This document shows positions 13,541 to 23,243 of a stretch of DNA of 64,000 nucleotides, piece after piece (within the stretch, counting starts at the first letter, position 1; every line of letters starts with the position of its first letter). Source of the DNA: Capsicum annuum (lineage: Eukaryota > Streptophyta > Magnoliopsida > Solanales > Solanaceae); contig NC_061115.1 in the NCBI RefSeq assembly GCF_002878395.1, forward strand, positions 92,723,789 to 92,787,788, in the 5' to 3' direction. The notes beneath the pieces are model-generated. The model had not been told where the DNA came from and made no database searches. It saw nothing but the letters and a program-made list of their open reading frames with translations. The position numbers and the translations under genes were made by a program.

Positions 13541-14591
13541 ACAACTTGATTGATATTTTGGTCTATTTCCTGTCGGATCGACCCCAACCTTTGTTGGGTT
13601 TTATATTTGATAGTGATTCCTTTATACTTTGTTTAGAAGTGTACTTTTGGGGACATAAAGAACAAGATAGGGAACAGAGAACTGGGGTTATGATTACTCT
13701 AATTATTATGTCGCCCATTTTGATTATGAAGTCGATCTCCTTGACCTAGATAATGGAGGAAAAATAAGTGCTATTGTTCCTCCCCCACGACCAGCGGAAC
13801 TCTATTTTACATCACTAGTTCTATACTATAATTGTTGAACTTGATGAACATGAAAGGATTATTCGTTGGGCTCACTATAGCAGATATAAACTTGCATATA
13901 ACAAACTTTGTAAGGATTTACAAATTCTACTAGATACATAGTATGAACCAAGATAATATTAGTCTAATATTGTTTCCCTACTAATTAGCTGGTGAAGCTA
14001 CTCTATGGCTAACAAAGTTAACAAACAGATCAATTACTACATGGAAAGAGTTGAAGACAACCTACATAGAATGACTTCTCCTACCGTGTCAAATGTTGCT
14101 GCTAAATGCTGACATCTCTAACTTTAGGAAACTACATTTAGAGGCTTTTTATGAGACAAGCTGTTTGTTTAAGCAGAGCTACAAGAAGTCCTAAATCACA
14201 AAATACCTATTCATTGTTTGCTTGAAATTTTCAATAGATCTTTGAATGTTAACAATAAGGTTATAGCTGACATTGTAATAAGAGGTTCATTTATGAGTTT
14301 AACTTGGGAGTAGGCTTTAGCAGGATTGGGTAAAATCTCAAAAATCAACAGAGGATGGCACACAAGAAATTCTGAGGTTGCCACAGGCACTTATCTGATA
14401 GAAGAATCAACAGAGCAATAGAGGATAGATAAAGCAATATATCAAGAAGTTGCTCAAATAATACTTAAATTAAGTCTAATTATAAGATACTTCTCAGAAA
14501 TAGTGGCATACAAAGTTCATGAAGTTGATCCTCAAGGTAGAATGCAGAGACATGATTTTACAAATTCTCATGAGAAGGCTAATTATTTAAA
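13541..14591 (+). pseudogene. Athila/Tat-type gypsy leader and gag fragment
   Basis: The leader has GGATCGACCCCAACCTTTGTTGGGTT (13577-13602 region), a sequence I associate with the LTR/leader junction of plant Athila/Tat elements. Gag follows in degraded form: QDNISLILFPY then, from about 13988, AGEATLWLTKLTNRSITTW and KELKTTYIE, the hallmark gag motif, with a TGA right after. Further right, around 14560-14591, NSHEKANYLNG resembles the EANYLNNQGG region near the end of Athila gag. Continuity stops abruptly at 14591, where the viral sequence starts. Multiple stops. Confidence 0.75.
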
Positions 14592-14603
14592 TGGTATCAG
14601 AGC
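14592..14603 (+). other. Viral primer binding site, initiator Met tRNA
   Basis: TGGTATCAGAGC, the canonical caulimovirid start of minus-strand synthesis and the conventional nucleotide 1 of the circular genome. It lies 78 bases before the first viral ORF and abuts the host Athila relic. Confidence 0.9.
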
Positions 14604-14680
14604 ACAGCAATTTAAAAAGTACGGAAGAGATATATATTAGAGTTAGAGTTAGAAAAAAATTTACTTATAATTAATTAATT

Positions 14681-15147
14681 ATGCGAAGACCATTTAAAAA
14701 TAGACAAGCTTTTAGAAAAATTAAAGAATCTTTAATTAGTAATTATTCAGAATATATAAGTCTAAATAAAACAAAAGAAAATCCACAAAAATTAGCCTAC
14801 TTAATTACATTAATATCTAGTATTGAATCAAAATTAATAACACATTTAAAATCCAGAAGAATGAGATACATACCACCTAATTATGATAAAATTAGATTTT
14901 GATATCCACCAAGATATTATAAATATAATTTAAACTGAATAAGGTACAACAATATAAAGAATTAAAACAAATTATCTCTGAAAAACGTAAAGAATTAAAA
15001 ATAAGAATAGAAAGACTACATTATAATATATTTGCCGGAGTTAGTAAAAATTCAATAGATACACAAAAAGATGAAATATCAAAATTAGAATCACAAATAG
15101 ATAGTTTAGAATATGTAAATCAACATGACCTATTCACAATAAAATGA
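14681..15147 (+). pseudogene. Small viral ORF1, function unknown
   Basis: First viral ORF, about 155 codons. It starts with ATG at 14681 (MRRPFKNRQAFRKIKES), is basic, and is interrupted by TGA at 14900 and by an apparent frameshift near 14937. It resumes with a Lys/Glu-rich, probably coiled-coil segment (KELKQIISEKRKELKIRIER) and ends TGA at 15145-15147, overlapping the ATG of the next ORF as ATGA. I do not recognise its family; several caulimovirids carry a small coiled-coil protein near this position (aphid transmission or virion-associated proteins), but no motif here proves that. Confidence 0.6.
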
Positions 15148-16922
15148 ATAAAGAAGAATTTATAATAGATGAAAAAATATATGAAAACTACGAATGATCA
15201 AAAATAAAAATAGTATTTTCTAATCTAGGACGAAGATATAAGAAAATAGGTGAACATTTATATCTAATGTTAGAAAAAGAAGAATTAAAATTAGAAGATA
15301 AATTAACAGCAATGGTAAGAATAGAAAAAGAAAATGAAGAGATAGATAGGAAAAAAGAAATAGAAAAAATAAAACAACAAACTACGGAAGAAATACGAAA
15401 AATAGAAGAAACCAAAAATAATAGAATTGCTGAATTAGAAAAAGAATTACAAATGTTAAAAGAACTGTATGAACAAAGACAAAAAGAAAAAGAAGAAAAA
15501 GATAGAGAACAGAAATTGCTAAACGAGATAAATCAATTTAAGGAAAAATTAGAAATAAAAAATGAAGAATTAGAAATAAATAATATAGATATTGAAGAGA
15601 CAGATAATTATGAGTCCGAAGATAGTGAAACATACACAGAAATATTAACAAATACAAAAAATCTAGAAATCAATGAAGAACAAAAAGAAATTAATGAGGA
15701 AAACTTAGAAAATACCCACACAGAAATAAATACTCTTGATTAAAAAGAAAATGAAAATATAATACCTAAAACAACAGAAATAAGAAAACCTATATATTAT
15801 AAGAATAAGTTTAAAAAATATAATGAATATGACAAATGAATACCAAAACAAATAGTGAATAAAAATTATAACTTTTTAGATCTAGACTGTGTAATAGATA
15901 CAGAAAAAATAATACAATTATGGATAGGATATATGACAAAACAATTATTAGATAATAATATAAATATAACAGATGCACCGGAATATATAGAAAAAACACT
16001 AATAGGATCAGTAAAACTATGGTTTGCAAATCTAACCGAAAATAGCAAAAAAGTATTAAGAACTAATAAACCTATAGAAGGAACATCATCAACAACAACT
16101 AAACTAACACCTATAGAATTATTAAAAAAATATGAAACAACTATAAAAGATGAATTTGGTAGTACGACAACAATCGAAGAAGAACAAAATGAAGAAAGAG
16201 ATATGAATAGAAATTTAATGTTAAAATTAGCAATATGTAATATGTGTTATATACATGAATATACTTGCGCATTTAAAGAATATTATTACAAAGGAGTATA
16301 TAGTATAGAAGAAAGTAAAGAGATAAGAAAATTATATTTTAATAAATTACCCGAGCCATTTAGTTCGAAAATAATAAAAAGTTGGGAAGAAGCAAAAATA
16401 GTAGATACGTTAGGAGCAAGAATAAAATATTTACAACAATGGTATAGAAACTTATGTGAAAAATATAGAGAAGAATTAAAAATGGAAAAAACATTAATAA
16501 GAAATTTAGCATGTTGCAAAAATAAAATAGCACCCCAATTTGGATGCGAAGAAAGATATTATAAGAAAAGAAAAAGACATAAGAAATATAAAAAATATAA
16601 AAAATCAAAATATAAATATAAGAAACCAAGAAAAAGATATTATGTAAAAAATTATAAACATAAAAGACCATATAGAAAGAAGAAATCTATAAAAGAATGT
16701 ACTTGTTATAATTGTGGAAAGTTAGGACATTTAGCTAGAGATTGTAAATTACCTAAAAATTCAAAAAATAAACAAATATCAGAAATAAGAATAGATAATA
16801 CAGAATATATGCAGATAGATTATATAGATTATGAATTAGAAAGTGAAGATAGTATATATGAAATTTCAGAAAACGAAACAGATAATGAAATAGATAGCGA
16901 AATAGATGAATCAAATGACTGA
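15144..16922 (+). pseudogene. Viral coat protein precursor
   Basis: About 592 codons in one frame from ATG 15144. The N-terminal third (15200-15740) is a long charged coiled coil (ELEKELQMLKELYEQRQKE). The middle holds the caulimovirid capsid core: IIQLWIGYMTKQLL, SVKLWFANLTENSKK, KLYFNKLPEPFSSKI and ARIKYLQQWYRNLCEKY. A very Lys/Tyr/Arg-rich block (16560-16680) precedes the nucleic-acid-binding zinc knuckle CYNCGKLGHLARDC (16704-16745). The protein ends in an acidic Glu/Asp tail typical of coat protein precursors. In-frame stops are at 15195 (TGA), 15741 (TAA) and 15837 (TGA), with no frameshift. The end overlaps the movement protein start by a few bases. Confidence 0.88.
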
Positions 16923-18147
16923 AGAAGATATAAAAATAATAACAAAGGAAGAATATTTAAATGATGAAGGAACGGAACAAAAAATAATATTTGATAGTAA
17001 CATATTTGATGAAATAAAAGAAAAAGAATTAGATTTAAGTGTAGAGAAAATATTTAAAATACCAACAATAAAAAATATTTTTACTAGGAAAAAAGATGAA
17101 TATTTTGTAGTATGTCAAAAAGAACATGTAATAGACTGCAGATATGCAAAAGGAAAAGCTAGTATACCACTAGTAACAAAAAGAATAATTAATAAAGAAA
17201 TAAATGATATAAAAAGTAAAGGAGATCCAATAAAATATGTACACCTTGGAGGTACAGAGATATTAATAAAAGCATGTTTTAGAGAAGGAATAGATACACC
17301 AATAGAATTATATTTAGCAGACGATAGAATTATAAAACCTATAGAAAAAAGCATAATAACTGCCGTAAAAGGAAATCTAATATACCAAAAATTTAAATTT
17401 ATAATAAGTGCAAATTATTCAGTAGCGGTAACAGATAAAAATATAGATAAATCACTCATATTATATTGGAAAATATCAGGAATAAAATTAACCTAAGGAA
17501 GTAAAATATTTACAGCAAGATGCAAAAATCTATATGTATTAACAACAAAACTTAAAATAACAGAAAAAAATAAGATTAACAAAATACGAATAGAAAGCCC
17601 ATTCGAACAAATTGTAAAAACAATAGATTATAATGATTATAGCTATAGAGACATAAATATAGAAGAAAATTTAGAAATAGTAAATGATAGAATAAGTACA
17701 ACGAAAAGAATAGCTGATGAAAAACCAGAATCATCAAGCTCATCAAAAAGAACAAGTTATGAAATAAATTCAATAAGTAATTTAAACCAATATTACGTAA
17801 CAGGAAAAATAAATGAAAAAAAATATCTAATACTTTTGAATACAGGACAAGAAGAAAATTATATAGCAAAATATCTAGTAAAAAATAAGGAAATAAAAAC
17901 TGATAATGATATGTGCCCAGATCTACCAAGAAGTTTAATAAATAGTAAAAATACAGTAGAAAAAGAAATAATAATAAGAGTTAGAAAAATAAAAATAGAA
18001 TTCGAAGTAAAGGAAGAAATGCAAAAAGCAGATATAATATTAGGAATAAAATTGCTAGAACAAGTAAAACCATATAATATTGAACATACACAATTAACCT
18101 TAACATATAACAAAGAGAAGTTATTCTTAAGAAGAGCCTTAACATAA
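16915..18147 (+). pseudogene. Viral movement protein with C-terminal retropepsin-like domain
   Basis: 30K-superfamily cell-to-cell movement protein: LSVEKIFKIPTIKNIF, then KYVHLGGTEILIKACFREG followed by DTPIELYLADDRI, the conserved core with its Asp, and a beta-rich stretch. An ATG at 16906 is also in frame; I favour 16915 because it overlaps the coat protein stop. A TAA at 17494 interrupts the frame, which then stays open to 18145-18147. The C-terminal 100 or so codons look like an aspartic protease: LILLNTGQEENYI (Asn in place of catalytic Asp, codon at 17839) and, 68 codons later, ADIILGIKLLEQVKPY. Whether this second protease fold is a family trait or special to this lineage I cannot tell. 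Confidence 0.85.
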
Positions 18148-18148
18148 A

Positions 18149-20068
18149 ATGAAAGTATATGTATTAATGAAGATAGTAGTAGAAGGATATTACAGTAGAT
18201 ATTATACGCCTATGATAGATACAGGAGCAGAAGCTAATTTATGTAGATATAATTGCTTACCAGAAAGTAAATGGGATAAATTAAAAACACCAATAATAGT
18301 TAAAGGATTTAATAATGAAGGAAGCTTGATTACTTATAAAGCTAGGAATGTAAAAATACAAGTATGAGATAAGATATTAATAATAGAAGAAATTTATAAT
18401 TATGAACTAACATCAGAAGATATACTTTTAGGAATGTCGTTCTTAGATAAATTATACCCACATATAATAACTAGAACAGACTGGTGGTTTACAATACCAT
18501 GTAAACAGAAAGTAAGAGCAAAAAGAGTTAATAATAAAATAAGAAAGAAAACTGATTGGATAAAAGGAAGTGAAAAAATTACACAAAAGTTAGAAAATAT
18601 AAAAAGTACTGAAGATACAATAGAACTAGTAGTATTTTCGATAAATAAAACAGAAATAACTATATTTTCAATAAATAAAATAGAAATAATTAAGAAAAAA
18701 TTAGAATAATTATATAGTGAAGATCCATTAAAAGGATGGGAAAAACATAAAACTACTATAAAAATTGAATTAATAGATAAAAATAGCATAGTAACCCAGA
18801 AACCATTAACATATAATTTTGACGATTTAAAAGAATTTAAAATGCATATAGATGAATTATTAGAAAAACAATATATACAAAAAAGTAATAGTAAACATAA
18901 TTTAAATAAACATAGTGAACAAAAAAGAGGAAAAAGTAGGATGGTTATTGACTATAGAAATTTAAATGCAAAAACTATAACATATAATTATCCAATACCA
19001 AATAAGATATTAAAAATAAGGCAAATACAAGGATATAATTATTTTAGCAAATTCGATTGTAAATCAGGATTTTACCATCTAAAGTTAGGTAAAGAATCTA
19101 AAGAATTAACCGCATTTACGGTACCACAATGATTTTATGAATGGAACGTATTACCATTTGGATATAAAAATGCACCAGGTAGATATCAACATTTTATGGA
19201 TAGTTATTTTAAACAATTATCTAATTGTATAGTATACATAGATGATGTATTATTATATACAAAAACTAAAGAAGAACATTTGAAATTATTGGAACAGTTT
19301 ACAGATATAATAGAAAAATAGGAAATAAGTCTAAGCGAAAAGAAAGCTGAAATTATGAAAAATCAGATAGAATTTTTAGGAATACAAATAGATAAAAGTG
19401 GAGTAAAAATACAACAACATATATTACAAAACATAATAAATTCGAAAGAAGAATTAGATACGAAGAAGAAATTACAATCATTTTTAGGATTAGTAAACCA
19501 AGTAAGAGAATATATTCCAAAATTAGCAGAAACTTTAAAACCACTACAAAAATAATTAAAAAAGGATGTAGAATATAACTATAATGAAGAAGATAAAAAA
19601 CAAGTTCAAAAAATAAAATTACTTTGTAAAGAATTACCAAAATTACAATTTTCAGATGAAAGTAGAAAATTTTTATATATAGTAGAAGCAGATGCTAGTG
19701 AATATAGTTACGGAGGAGTACTTAAATATCGATATGAAGCAGAAAAAATAGAACACCATTGTAGATACTACTCAGGTACGTTCAATGAGACAGAAATAAA
19801 ATGGGAAATAAATAGGAAAGAATTATATTCATTATATAAATATTTGTTAGCATTTGAGCCATATATTGTATATAACAAATTTATTGTACGAACAAATAAT
19901 ACACAGGTACGCTGGTGGTTAACAAAGAAAATACAAAATTCAGTTACAACAAAAGAGATTCGGAGATTAGTCTTGAATATATTGAATTTCATATTTATAA
20001 TTGAAGTAATCAGTACTAACAAAAATGTTATTGTAGATTACATATCAAGACAAAGCTACACAGACTGA
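18149..20068 (+). pseudogene. Viral polymerase polyprotein (protease, RT, RNase H)
   Basis: 640 codons in a single frame, ATG one base after the previous stop. The protease has the active site PMIDTGAEANLC (Asp at 18218) and ILLGMSFLDKLYPHI 71 codons on. RT contains KSRMVIDYRNLNAKT, FSKFDCKSGFYHLKLG, NVLPFGYKNAPGRYQHF and VYIDDVLLYTK (YIDD at 19235-19246). The thumb follows with IEFLGIQIDKSGVKI and LQSFLGLVNQVREYIP. RNase H has IVEADASEYSYGG, NRKELYSLYKYLLAFEPY and RTNNTQVRWWL. In-frame stops: 18365 TGA, 18707 TAA, 19130 TGA, 19319 TAG, 19553 TAA. No frameshift over 1.9 kb. All catalytic Asp positions I can locate are still present, but the reading frame is not intact. Confidence 0.93.
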
Positions 20069-20123
20069 AATAATAGAAGAAGATACTCTAGAAAAAATAC
20101 TCAACACCCTAACTACGCTTTCA

Positions 20124-21266
20124 ATGAAAGTGGACAGTATGGGTAATGAGATAGAAAAGCTAAAGACTAATGAAGATAAACTGAAGTCTATAGCTATAAA
20201 TCAGCTAACTCAGCAGTGTGCAGAGCTATGTCGATCGGAAGACGTTAAAGTTTCAGAGCTAGAAGAAGACGATGGGACACTCCATAAAACTCATAACATT
20301 TATCAATCTACTTCTGCAGGTACAAGCAAAGGAGTTAGTCGACCAAGATACCAAAACATGAATATGAATAAAATATTTGAGAAACCATTTATACCGAAAA
20401 CACAAAAAGTCCCCTTGTTCATACCCCCACAAATCACCACATACCGAGATAGCCTGAACCAAGATAAAAAAGTTTACAACTATACAACCCAAAAATACAT
20501 AGAAAATATCTATAGAGTACAAACTTTTCTAAACCTTAACCCCAGAGCTACAAATATCAAAGAACCAAACACAAACTATATAACGTAAAAATTAAAAGGA
20601 TATAACAAGCTAATAGCACTACCCAAAACCAACCCAAGCCTAGTAAAAACTTGTTTTGACTATGGATTATTAAAAACCATATACACCCAAGACGGAGAAG
20701 AACTAACAGCTATGGAAGAATTACATAAGATATTCACCACCTACAAAAGGATAACAAAAGGAAATCTATTTTACATAAAGTGTTATACTGCACCAGCAGA
20801 GATATTATATGATGAAATAAAATCAGTTATACAAGTTGTAAAAATAGGACTAACCAGAGATATGATCATACCAGAAGATATTACACAGCAGCCGGAGATA
20901 CCCAGAATTGACATACTCGATTTCTACACAAATAAATGACTCATTGGACTAGCTACGATTATACAAGAATTAGAAAATAATTATACTAATGGAAACCCAA
21001 TATGGAGCTATTATTCGAGAGACCATCAAATGATTTATTAAAATTCAAAAGAGCTACGACAAGCAGATATGGAAGATGTTAGGCAATGGATAATGACATT
21101 ACTTAACCCAGAAAAACAATTTACCGCAAGAGCAATTAAAAAAAGATTTATTTCAGATGGATTACTGACAAGATATTGTAAAATAATTGGACACAAATAT
21201 CCAGATCATCAATGTTCAAGATGTAATGGAGAAGTTAACATTATTGCAGAAGTACACCTAGAATAA
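20124..21266 (+). pseudogene. Viral transactivator/inclusion-body protein (TAV-like)
   Basis: Last large ORF, 381 codons in one frame, 55 bases after the polymerase stop; the frame is open back to 20037, so it overlaps the polymerase in another frame, with first ATG at 20124. By position and content it is the translation transactivator that allows reinitiation on the polycistronic RNA. It has an N-terminal heptad-like region, IYTQDGEELTAMEELHKIF and KGNLFYIKCYTAPAEILYD in the core, and a C-terminal possible metal-binding cluster, GHKYPDHQCSRCNGE. Stops at 20586 (TAA), 20937 (TGA) and 21039 (TAA). Identification rests on gene order plus weak resemblance, so it is less sure than RT. Confidence 0.75.
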
Positions 21267-21472
21267 AAATCAAGAAGATGAACATGCCCGCTGGAAAGAT
21301 AAGGAGCAACAGATACGACAGATACAACAACAAGAAGATACCAATGGAAGAAGATAAGATATTAAATTATTTACGTAAAATTGTTAGGATTGTTAGAATC
21401 ATTGTATAAACTTTTCTTTTTAGCCTTTACGTAAAATTGTTAGAATTAATGTATAGACTTTTCTTAGCCTCC

Positions 21473-21491
21473 TAGCCTTTTTTAAAGGCTA
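21473..21491. repeat. Inverted repeat (hairpin 1) in viral intergenic region
   Basis: TAGCCTTTTTTAAAGGCTA is a near-perfect palindrome. It shares its stem sequence with hairpin 2 at 21530. Confidence 0.7.
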
Positions 21492-21529
21492 TGGCACTAA
21501 ATTGTATAGACTTTTCTTTTTTAGACTCC

Positions 21530-21556
21530 TAGCCTTTTTGACTTTTCAAAAGGCTA
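21530..21556. repeat. Inverted repeat (hairpin 2) in viral intergenic region
   Basis: Left arm TAGCCTTTTTGA and right arm TCAAAAGGCTA around a 4-base loop, with one unpaired T. Same stem core as hairpin 1, which suggests a selected or duplicated structure. Confidence 0.7.
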
Positions 21557-21620
21557 TGACACTTAGTTTTAGGATTCTAGTTTTAAAAAAACGTGTAAAG
21601 ACTTTGTAAAGATTTTCATT

Positions 21621-21628
21621 CTATAAAT
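21621..21628 (+). promoter_or_regulatory. TATA box of viral promoter
   Basis: CTATAAAT, 355 bases after the transactivator stop, followed 25-30 bases on by an A/C-rich region suited to a plant start site. This is the expected place for the pregenomic RNA promoter. Confidence 0.6.
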
Positions 21629-21736
21629 GAAAGAAACCGAAGACATTGCAAAACAAGCCTTCATGTGTTGAAGCAATACTCTCTCCAGTTCATAGCAAAT
21701 ATTTTGCTCAGTTAATTAAAAAACAGACATATTTCA

Positions 21737-21820
21737 ATGGAAAAAGCTATGGAGGAACAAACTTCAGAAATATCAAAACTACCCGAACAGGTATATTTAT
21801 TTATGATTATGAATAGCTAA
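21737..21820 (+). other. Leader short ORF (27 codons)
   Basis: MEKAMEEQTSEISKLPEQVY then six more residues. Caulimovirid leaders usually carry short ORFs that control ribosome shunting. It begins about 90 bases after the predicted start site. Coding status is not proven. AATAAA motifs follow at about 21850-21900 and could serve as polyadenylation signals. Confidence 0.4.
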
Positions 21821-22165
21821 ATTCATAATTCCCAACAATCATGATATGATAAAATAAATTCATATTAGTTACTTTATAGTAGAATTATTCGAAGAATAAA
21901 ATGTTAAGAAGTTTATTAGCAAAGTGGAAACGGAGAAAAATCCCTAAGAACTATGCCATCCTAAAGGTAAAACCAATAAGGCAAGAAGCCGTGGCAGGGA
22001 GTAACCAGAGTAGAGGCGCTGTTTAAGGGAAAAAGTATCCAAATTACCATGCTAATAGTGACCGAAGAACATATTATTTAAGAATAATCTAGTATATAGT
22101 AATCTAAGATGACTATATTTTGTTATGTACATGGTTGAAGGGAATATTTTGAAAAAAGCAATTTT

Positions 22166-22357
22166 ATGAAAATGAATAATTATTTATCTGATGTGATGGT
22201 AGATAAATTTAAAATACTTATTTTGTATGCACTTAAAGATATAAAAGTAGTAGATATAAGAAAAATCATATTAGAAAAAGCATTTGGTAAATATTGCATG
22301 ACTAGAGTAAATTATATACCATACCTACCTAACTACTCTTACAAATACTTACCATGA
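22166..22357 (+). CDS. Small viral-like ORF a, unknown function
   Basis: 63 codons, ATG 22166. Its centre, KFKILILYALKDIKVVDIRK, recurs in diverged form in ORF c (22551-22724). The stop overlaps the next start as ATGA (22354-22357). Codon use is as A-rich as the viral genes. No known domain recognised. Confidence 0.45.
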   Translation: MKMNNYLSDVMVDKFKILILYALKDIKVVDIRKIILEKAFGKYCMTRVNYIPYLPNYSYKYLP

Positions 22358-22554
22358 TAAATTACATAGAATTTTTAGAAAAAGATATGAGAAACATACA
22401 GTTACTAGAAAAACAGACGAAAATAAATATAGACAAATACATGGAAAATAAAGATAGAAAATACATAGAATTTCTTAATAAAAATATGCAAGAACTACTA
22501 AGGCTAAAACAAACAACTACAAAATATTATAATAAAACCAATTTTAAAAGATAG
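22354..22554 (+). CDS. Small viral-like ORF b, coiled-coil
   Basis: 66 codons, coupled to ORF a by ATGA. Charged and helical, with a short internal repeat (YIEFLEKDMRNIQLL and YIEFLNKNMQELLRL), suggesting a coiled coil. It occupies the same relative place as ORF d and may be its shortened paralogue. Confidence 0.45.
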   Translation: MINYIEFLEKDMRNIQLLEKQTKINIDKYMENKDRKYIEFLNKNMQELLRLKQTTTKYYNKTNFKR

Positions 22555-22724
22555 ATCATCTAGATTATCTTAAAGTCTTAATCTTATATATACTTAAAGA
22601 TATAGAAATTATAGATATTAAGAGAATAATATTAGAAAAAGTAATAGACTATGAAATTGAAACCATAAATTGGATAGAACAGTTATACCAAGAAATTTAC
22701 CCAGAAGGATATTATTCAGATTAA
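22551..22724 (+). pseudogene. ORF c, diverged second copy of ORF a
   Basis: Open frame without an ATG. YLKVLILYILKDIEIIDIKR aligns to ORF a over its central 26 residues with about two thirds identity by eye. Ends TAA at 22722, three bases before the ORF d start. Confidence 0.45.
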
Positions 22725-22727
22725 GAG

Positions 22728-23030
22728 ATGTTAGAATATATTAGAAAAAATAGAGAAAATCAAGATAATCTAAATAAAGAAATTAATTATAAAAATCGAA
22801 TTGGAAAAATAATGGAGAATCTAAAAGAAAAATTAATATGGATAGAAGAAACCTTAGAAAATTTAGAAAAAAGTACATGTGATAGTTTATATAATTTAAA
22901 AAACTCACTACGAGAAGAACAACACAAGATAATAAATAACATTGAAAATCTAGAATTAGATATACATTACAGTACAGTTAGGATAAATTATTATACAGAA
23001 ATTTGTAACTCTGTAATTACTACAGGATAA
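22728..23030 (+). CDS. Small viral-like ORF d, coiled-coil
   Basis: 100 codons from ATG 22728, uninterrupted. Predicted helical: KEKLIWIEETLENLEKS and LREEQHKIINNIENLELD show heptad-like hydrophobic spacing. It follows ORF c as ORF b follows ORF a. No recognised family. It could be an accessory viral protein or part of a second, otherwise lost, virus copy. Confidence 0.45.
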   Translation: MLEYIRKNRENQDNLNKEINYKNRIGKIMENLKEKLIWIEETLENLEKSTCDSLYNLKNSLREEQHKIINNIENLELDIHYSTVRINYYTEICNSVITTG

Positions 23031-23051
23031 AATAATAAACCAAACAAATTA

Positions 23052-23243
23052 ATGAATATATCTTTCAAAAAGAATAAATCATTAAAAGATAATGAAACAA
23101 AATTTAAGAAATATCCACGCACAAAGAAAAATAGATTTATTAGATATATAATAAATCTATTTCATATGTTTGTTAATCGCCTATATCCGCACCCCCTACA
23201 AATGGTAAGGGAGGATCACATGACCACTATACTTTACCTATGA
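23052..23243 (+). CDS. Small basic ORF e, unknown
   Basis: 63 codons from ATG 23052; the first half is Lys/Arg-rich (FKKYPRTKKNRFIRYIIN). It ends within the second promoter-like region. Weak evidence for being a gene beyond its position in the series of small ORFs. Confidence 0.3.
   Translation: MNISFKKNKSLKDNETKFKKYPRTKKNRFIRYIINLFHMFVNRLYPHPLQMVREDHMTTILYL

Larger units (their letters stand above)
21371..21610 (+). promoter_or_regulatory. Viral intergenic region with short direct repeats
   Basis: A+T-rich stretch upstream of the TATA box. TTTACGTAAAATTGTTAG occurs twice (near 21370 and 21427) and GTATA(A/G)ACTTTTCTT three times, a layout like the modular enhancers of caulimovirid promoters. 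The two palindromes listed separately lie inside it. Confidence 0.55.

Noticed and set aside
16360..16671. Minus-strand membrane-protein-like frame of 103 codons (and others like it across 15.8-18.8 kb)
   Set aside because: Antisense shadows of A-rich viral genes give Phe/Ile/Leu-rich chance frames.
16555..16680. Lys/Tyr-rich stretch as an independent histone-like protein
   Set aside because: It lies in frame between the capsid core and zinc knuckle of the coat protein, where a basic nucleic-acid-binding block is expected.
19130..19132. TGA in viral RT as another Trp-to-stop change
   Set aside because: In relatives this RT position (PQGxYxW) is usually Gly, so the change would be GGA to TGA; it does not fit the G-to-A pattern.
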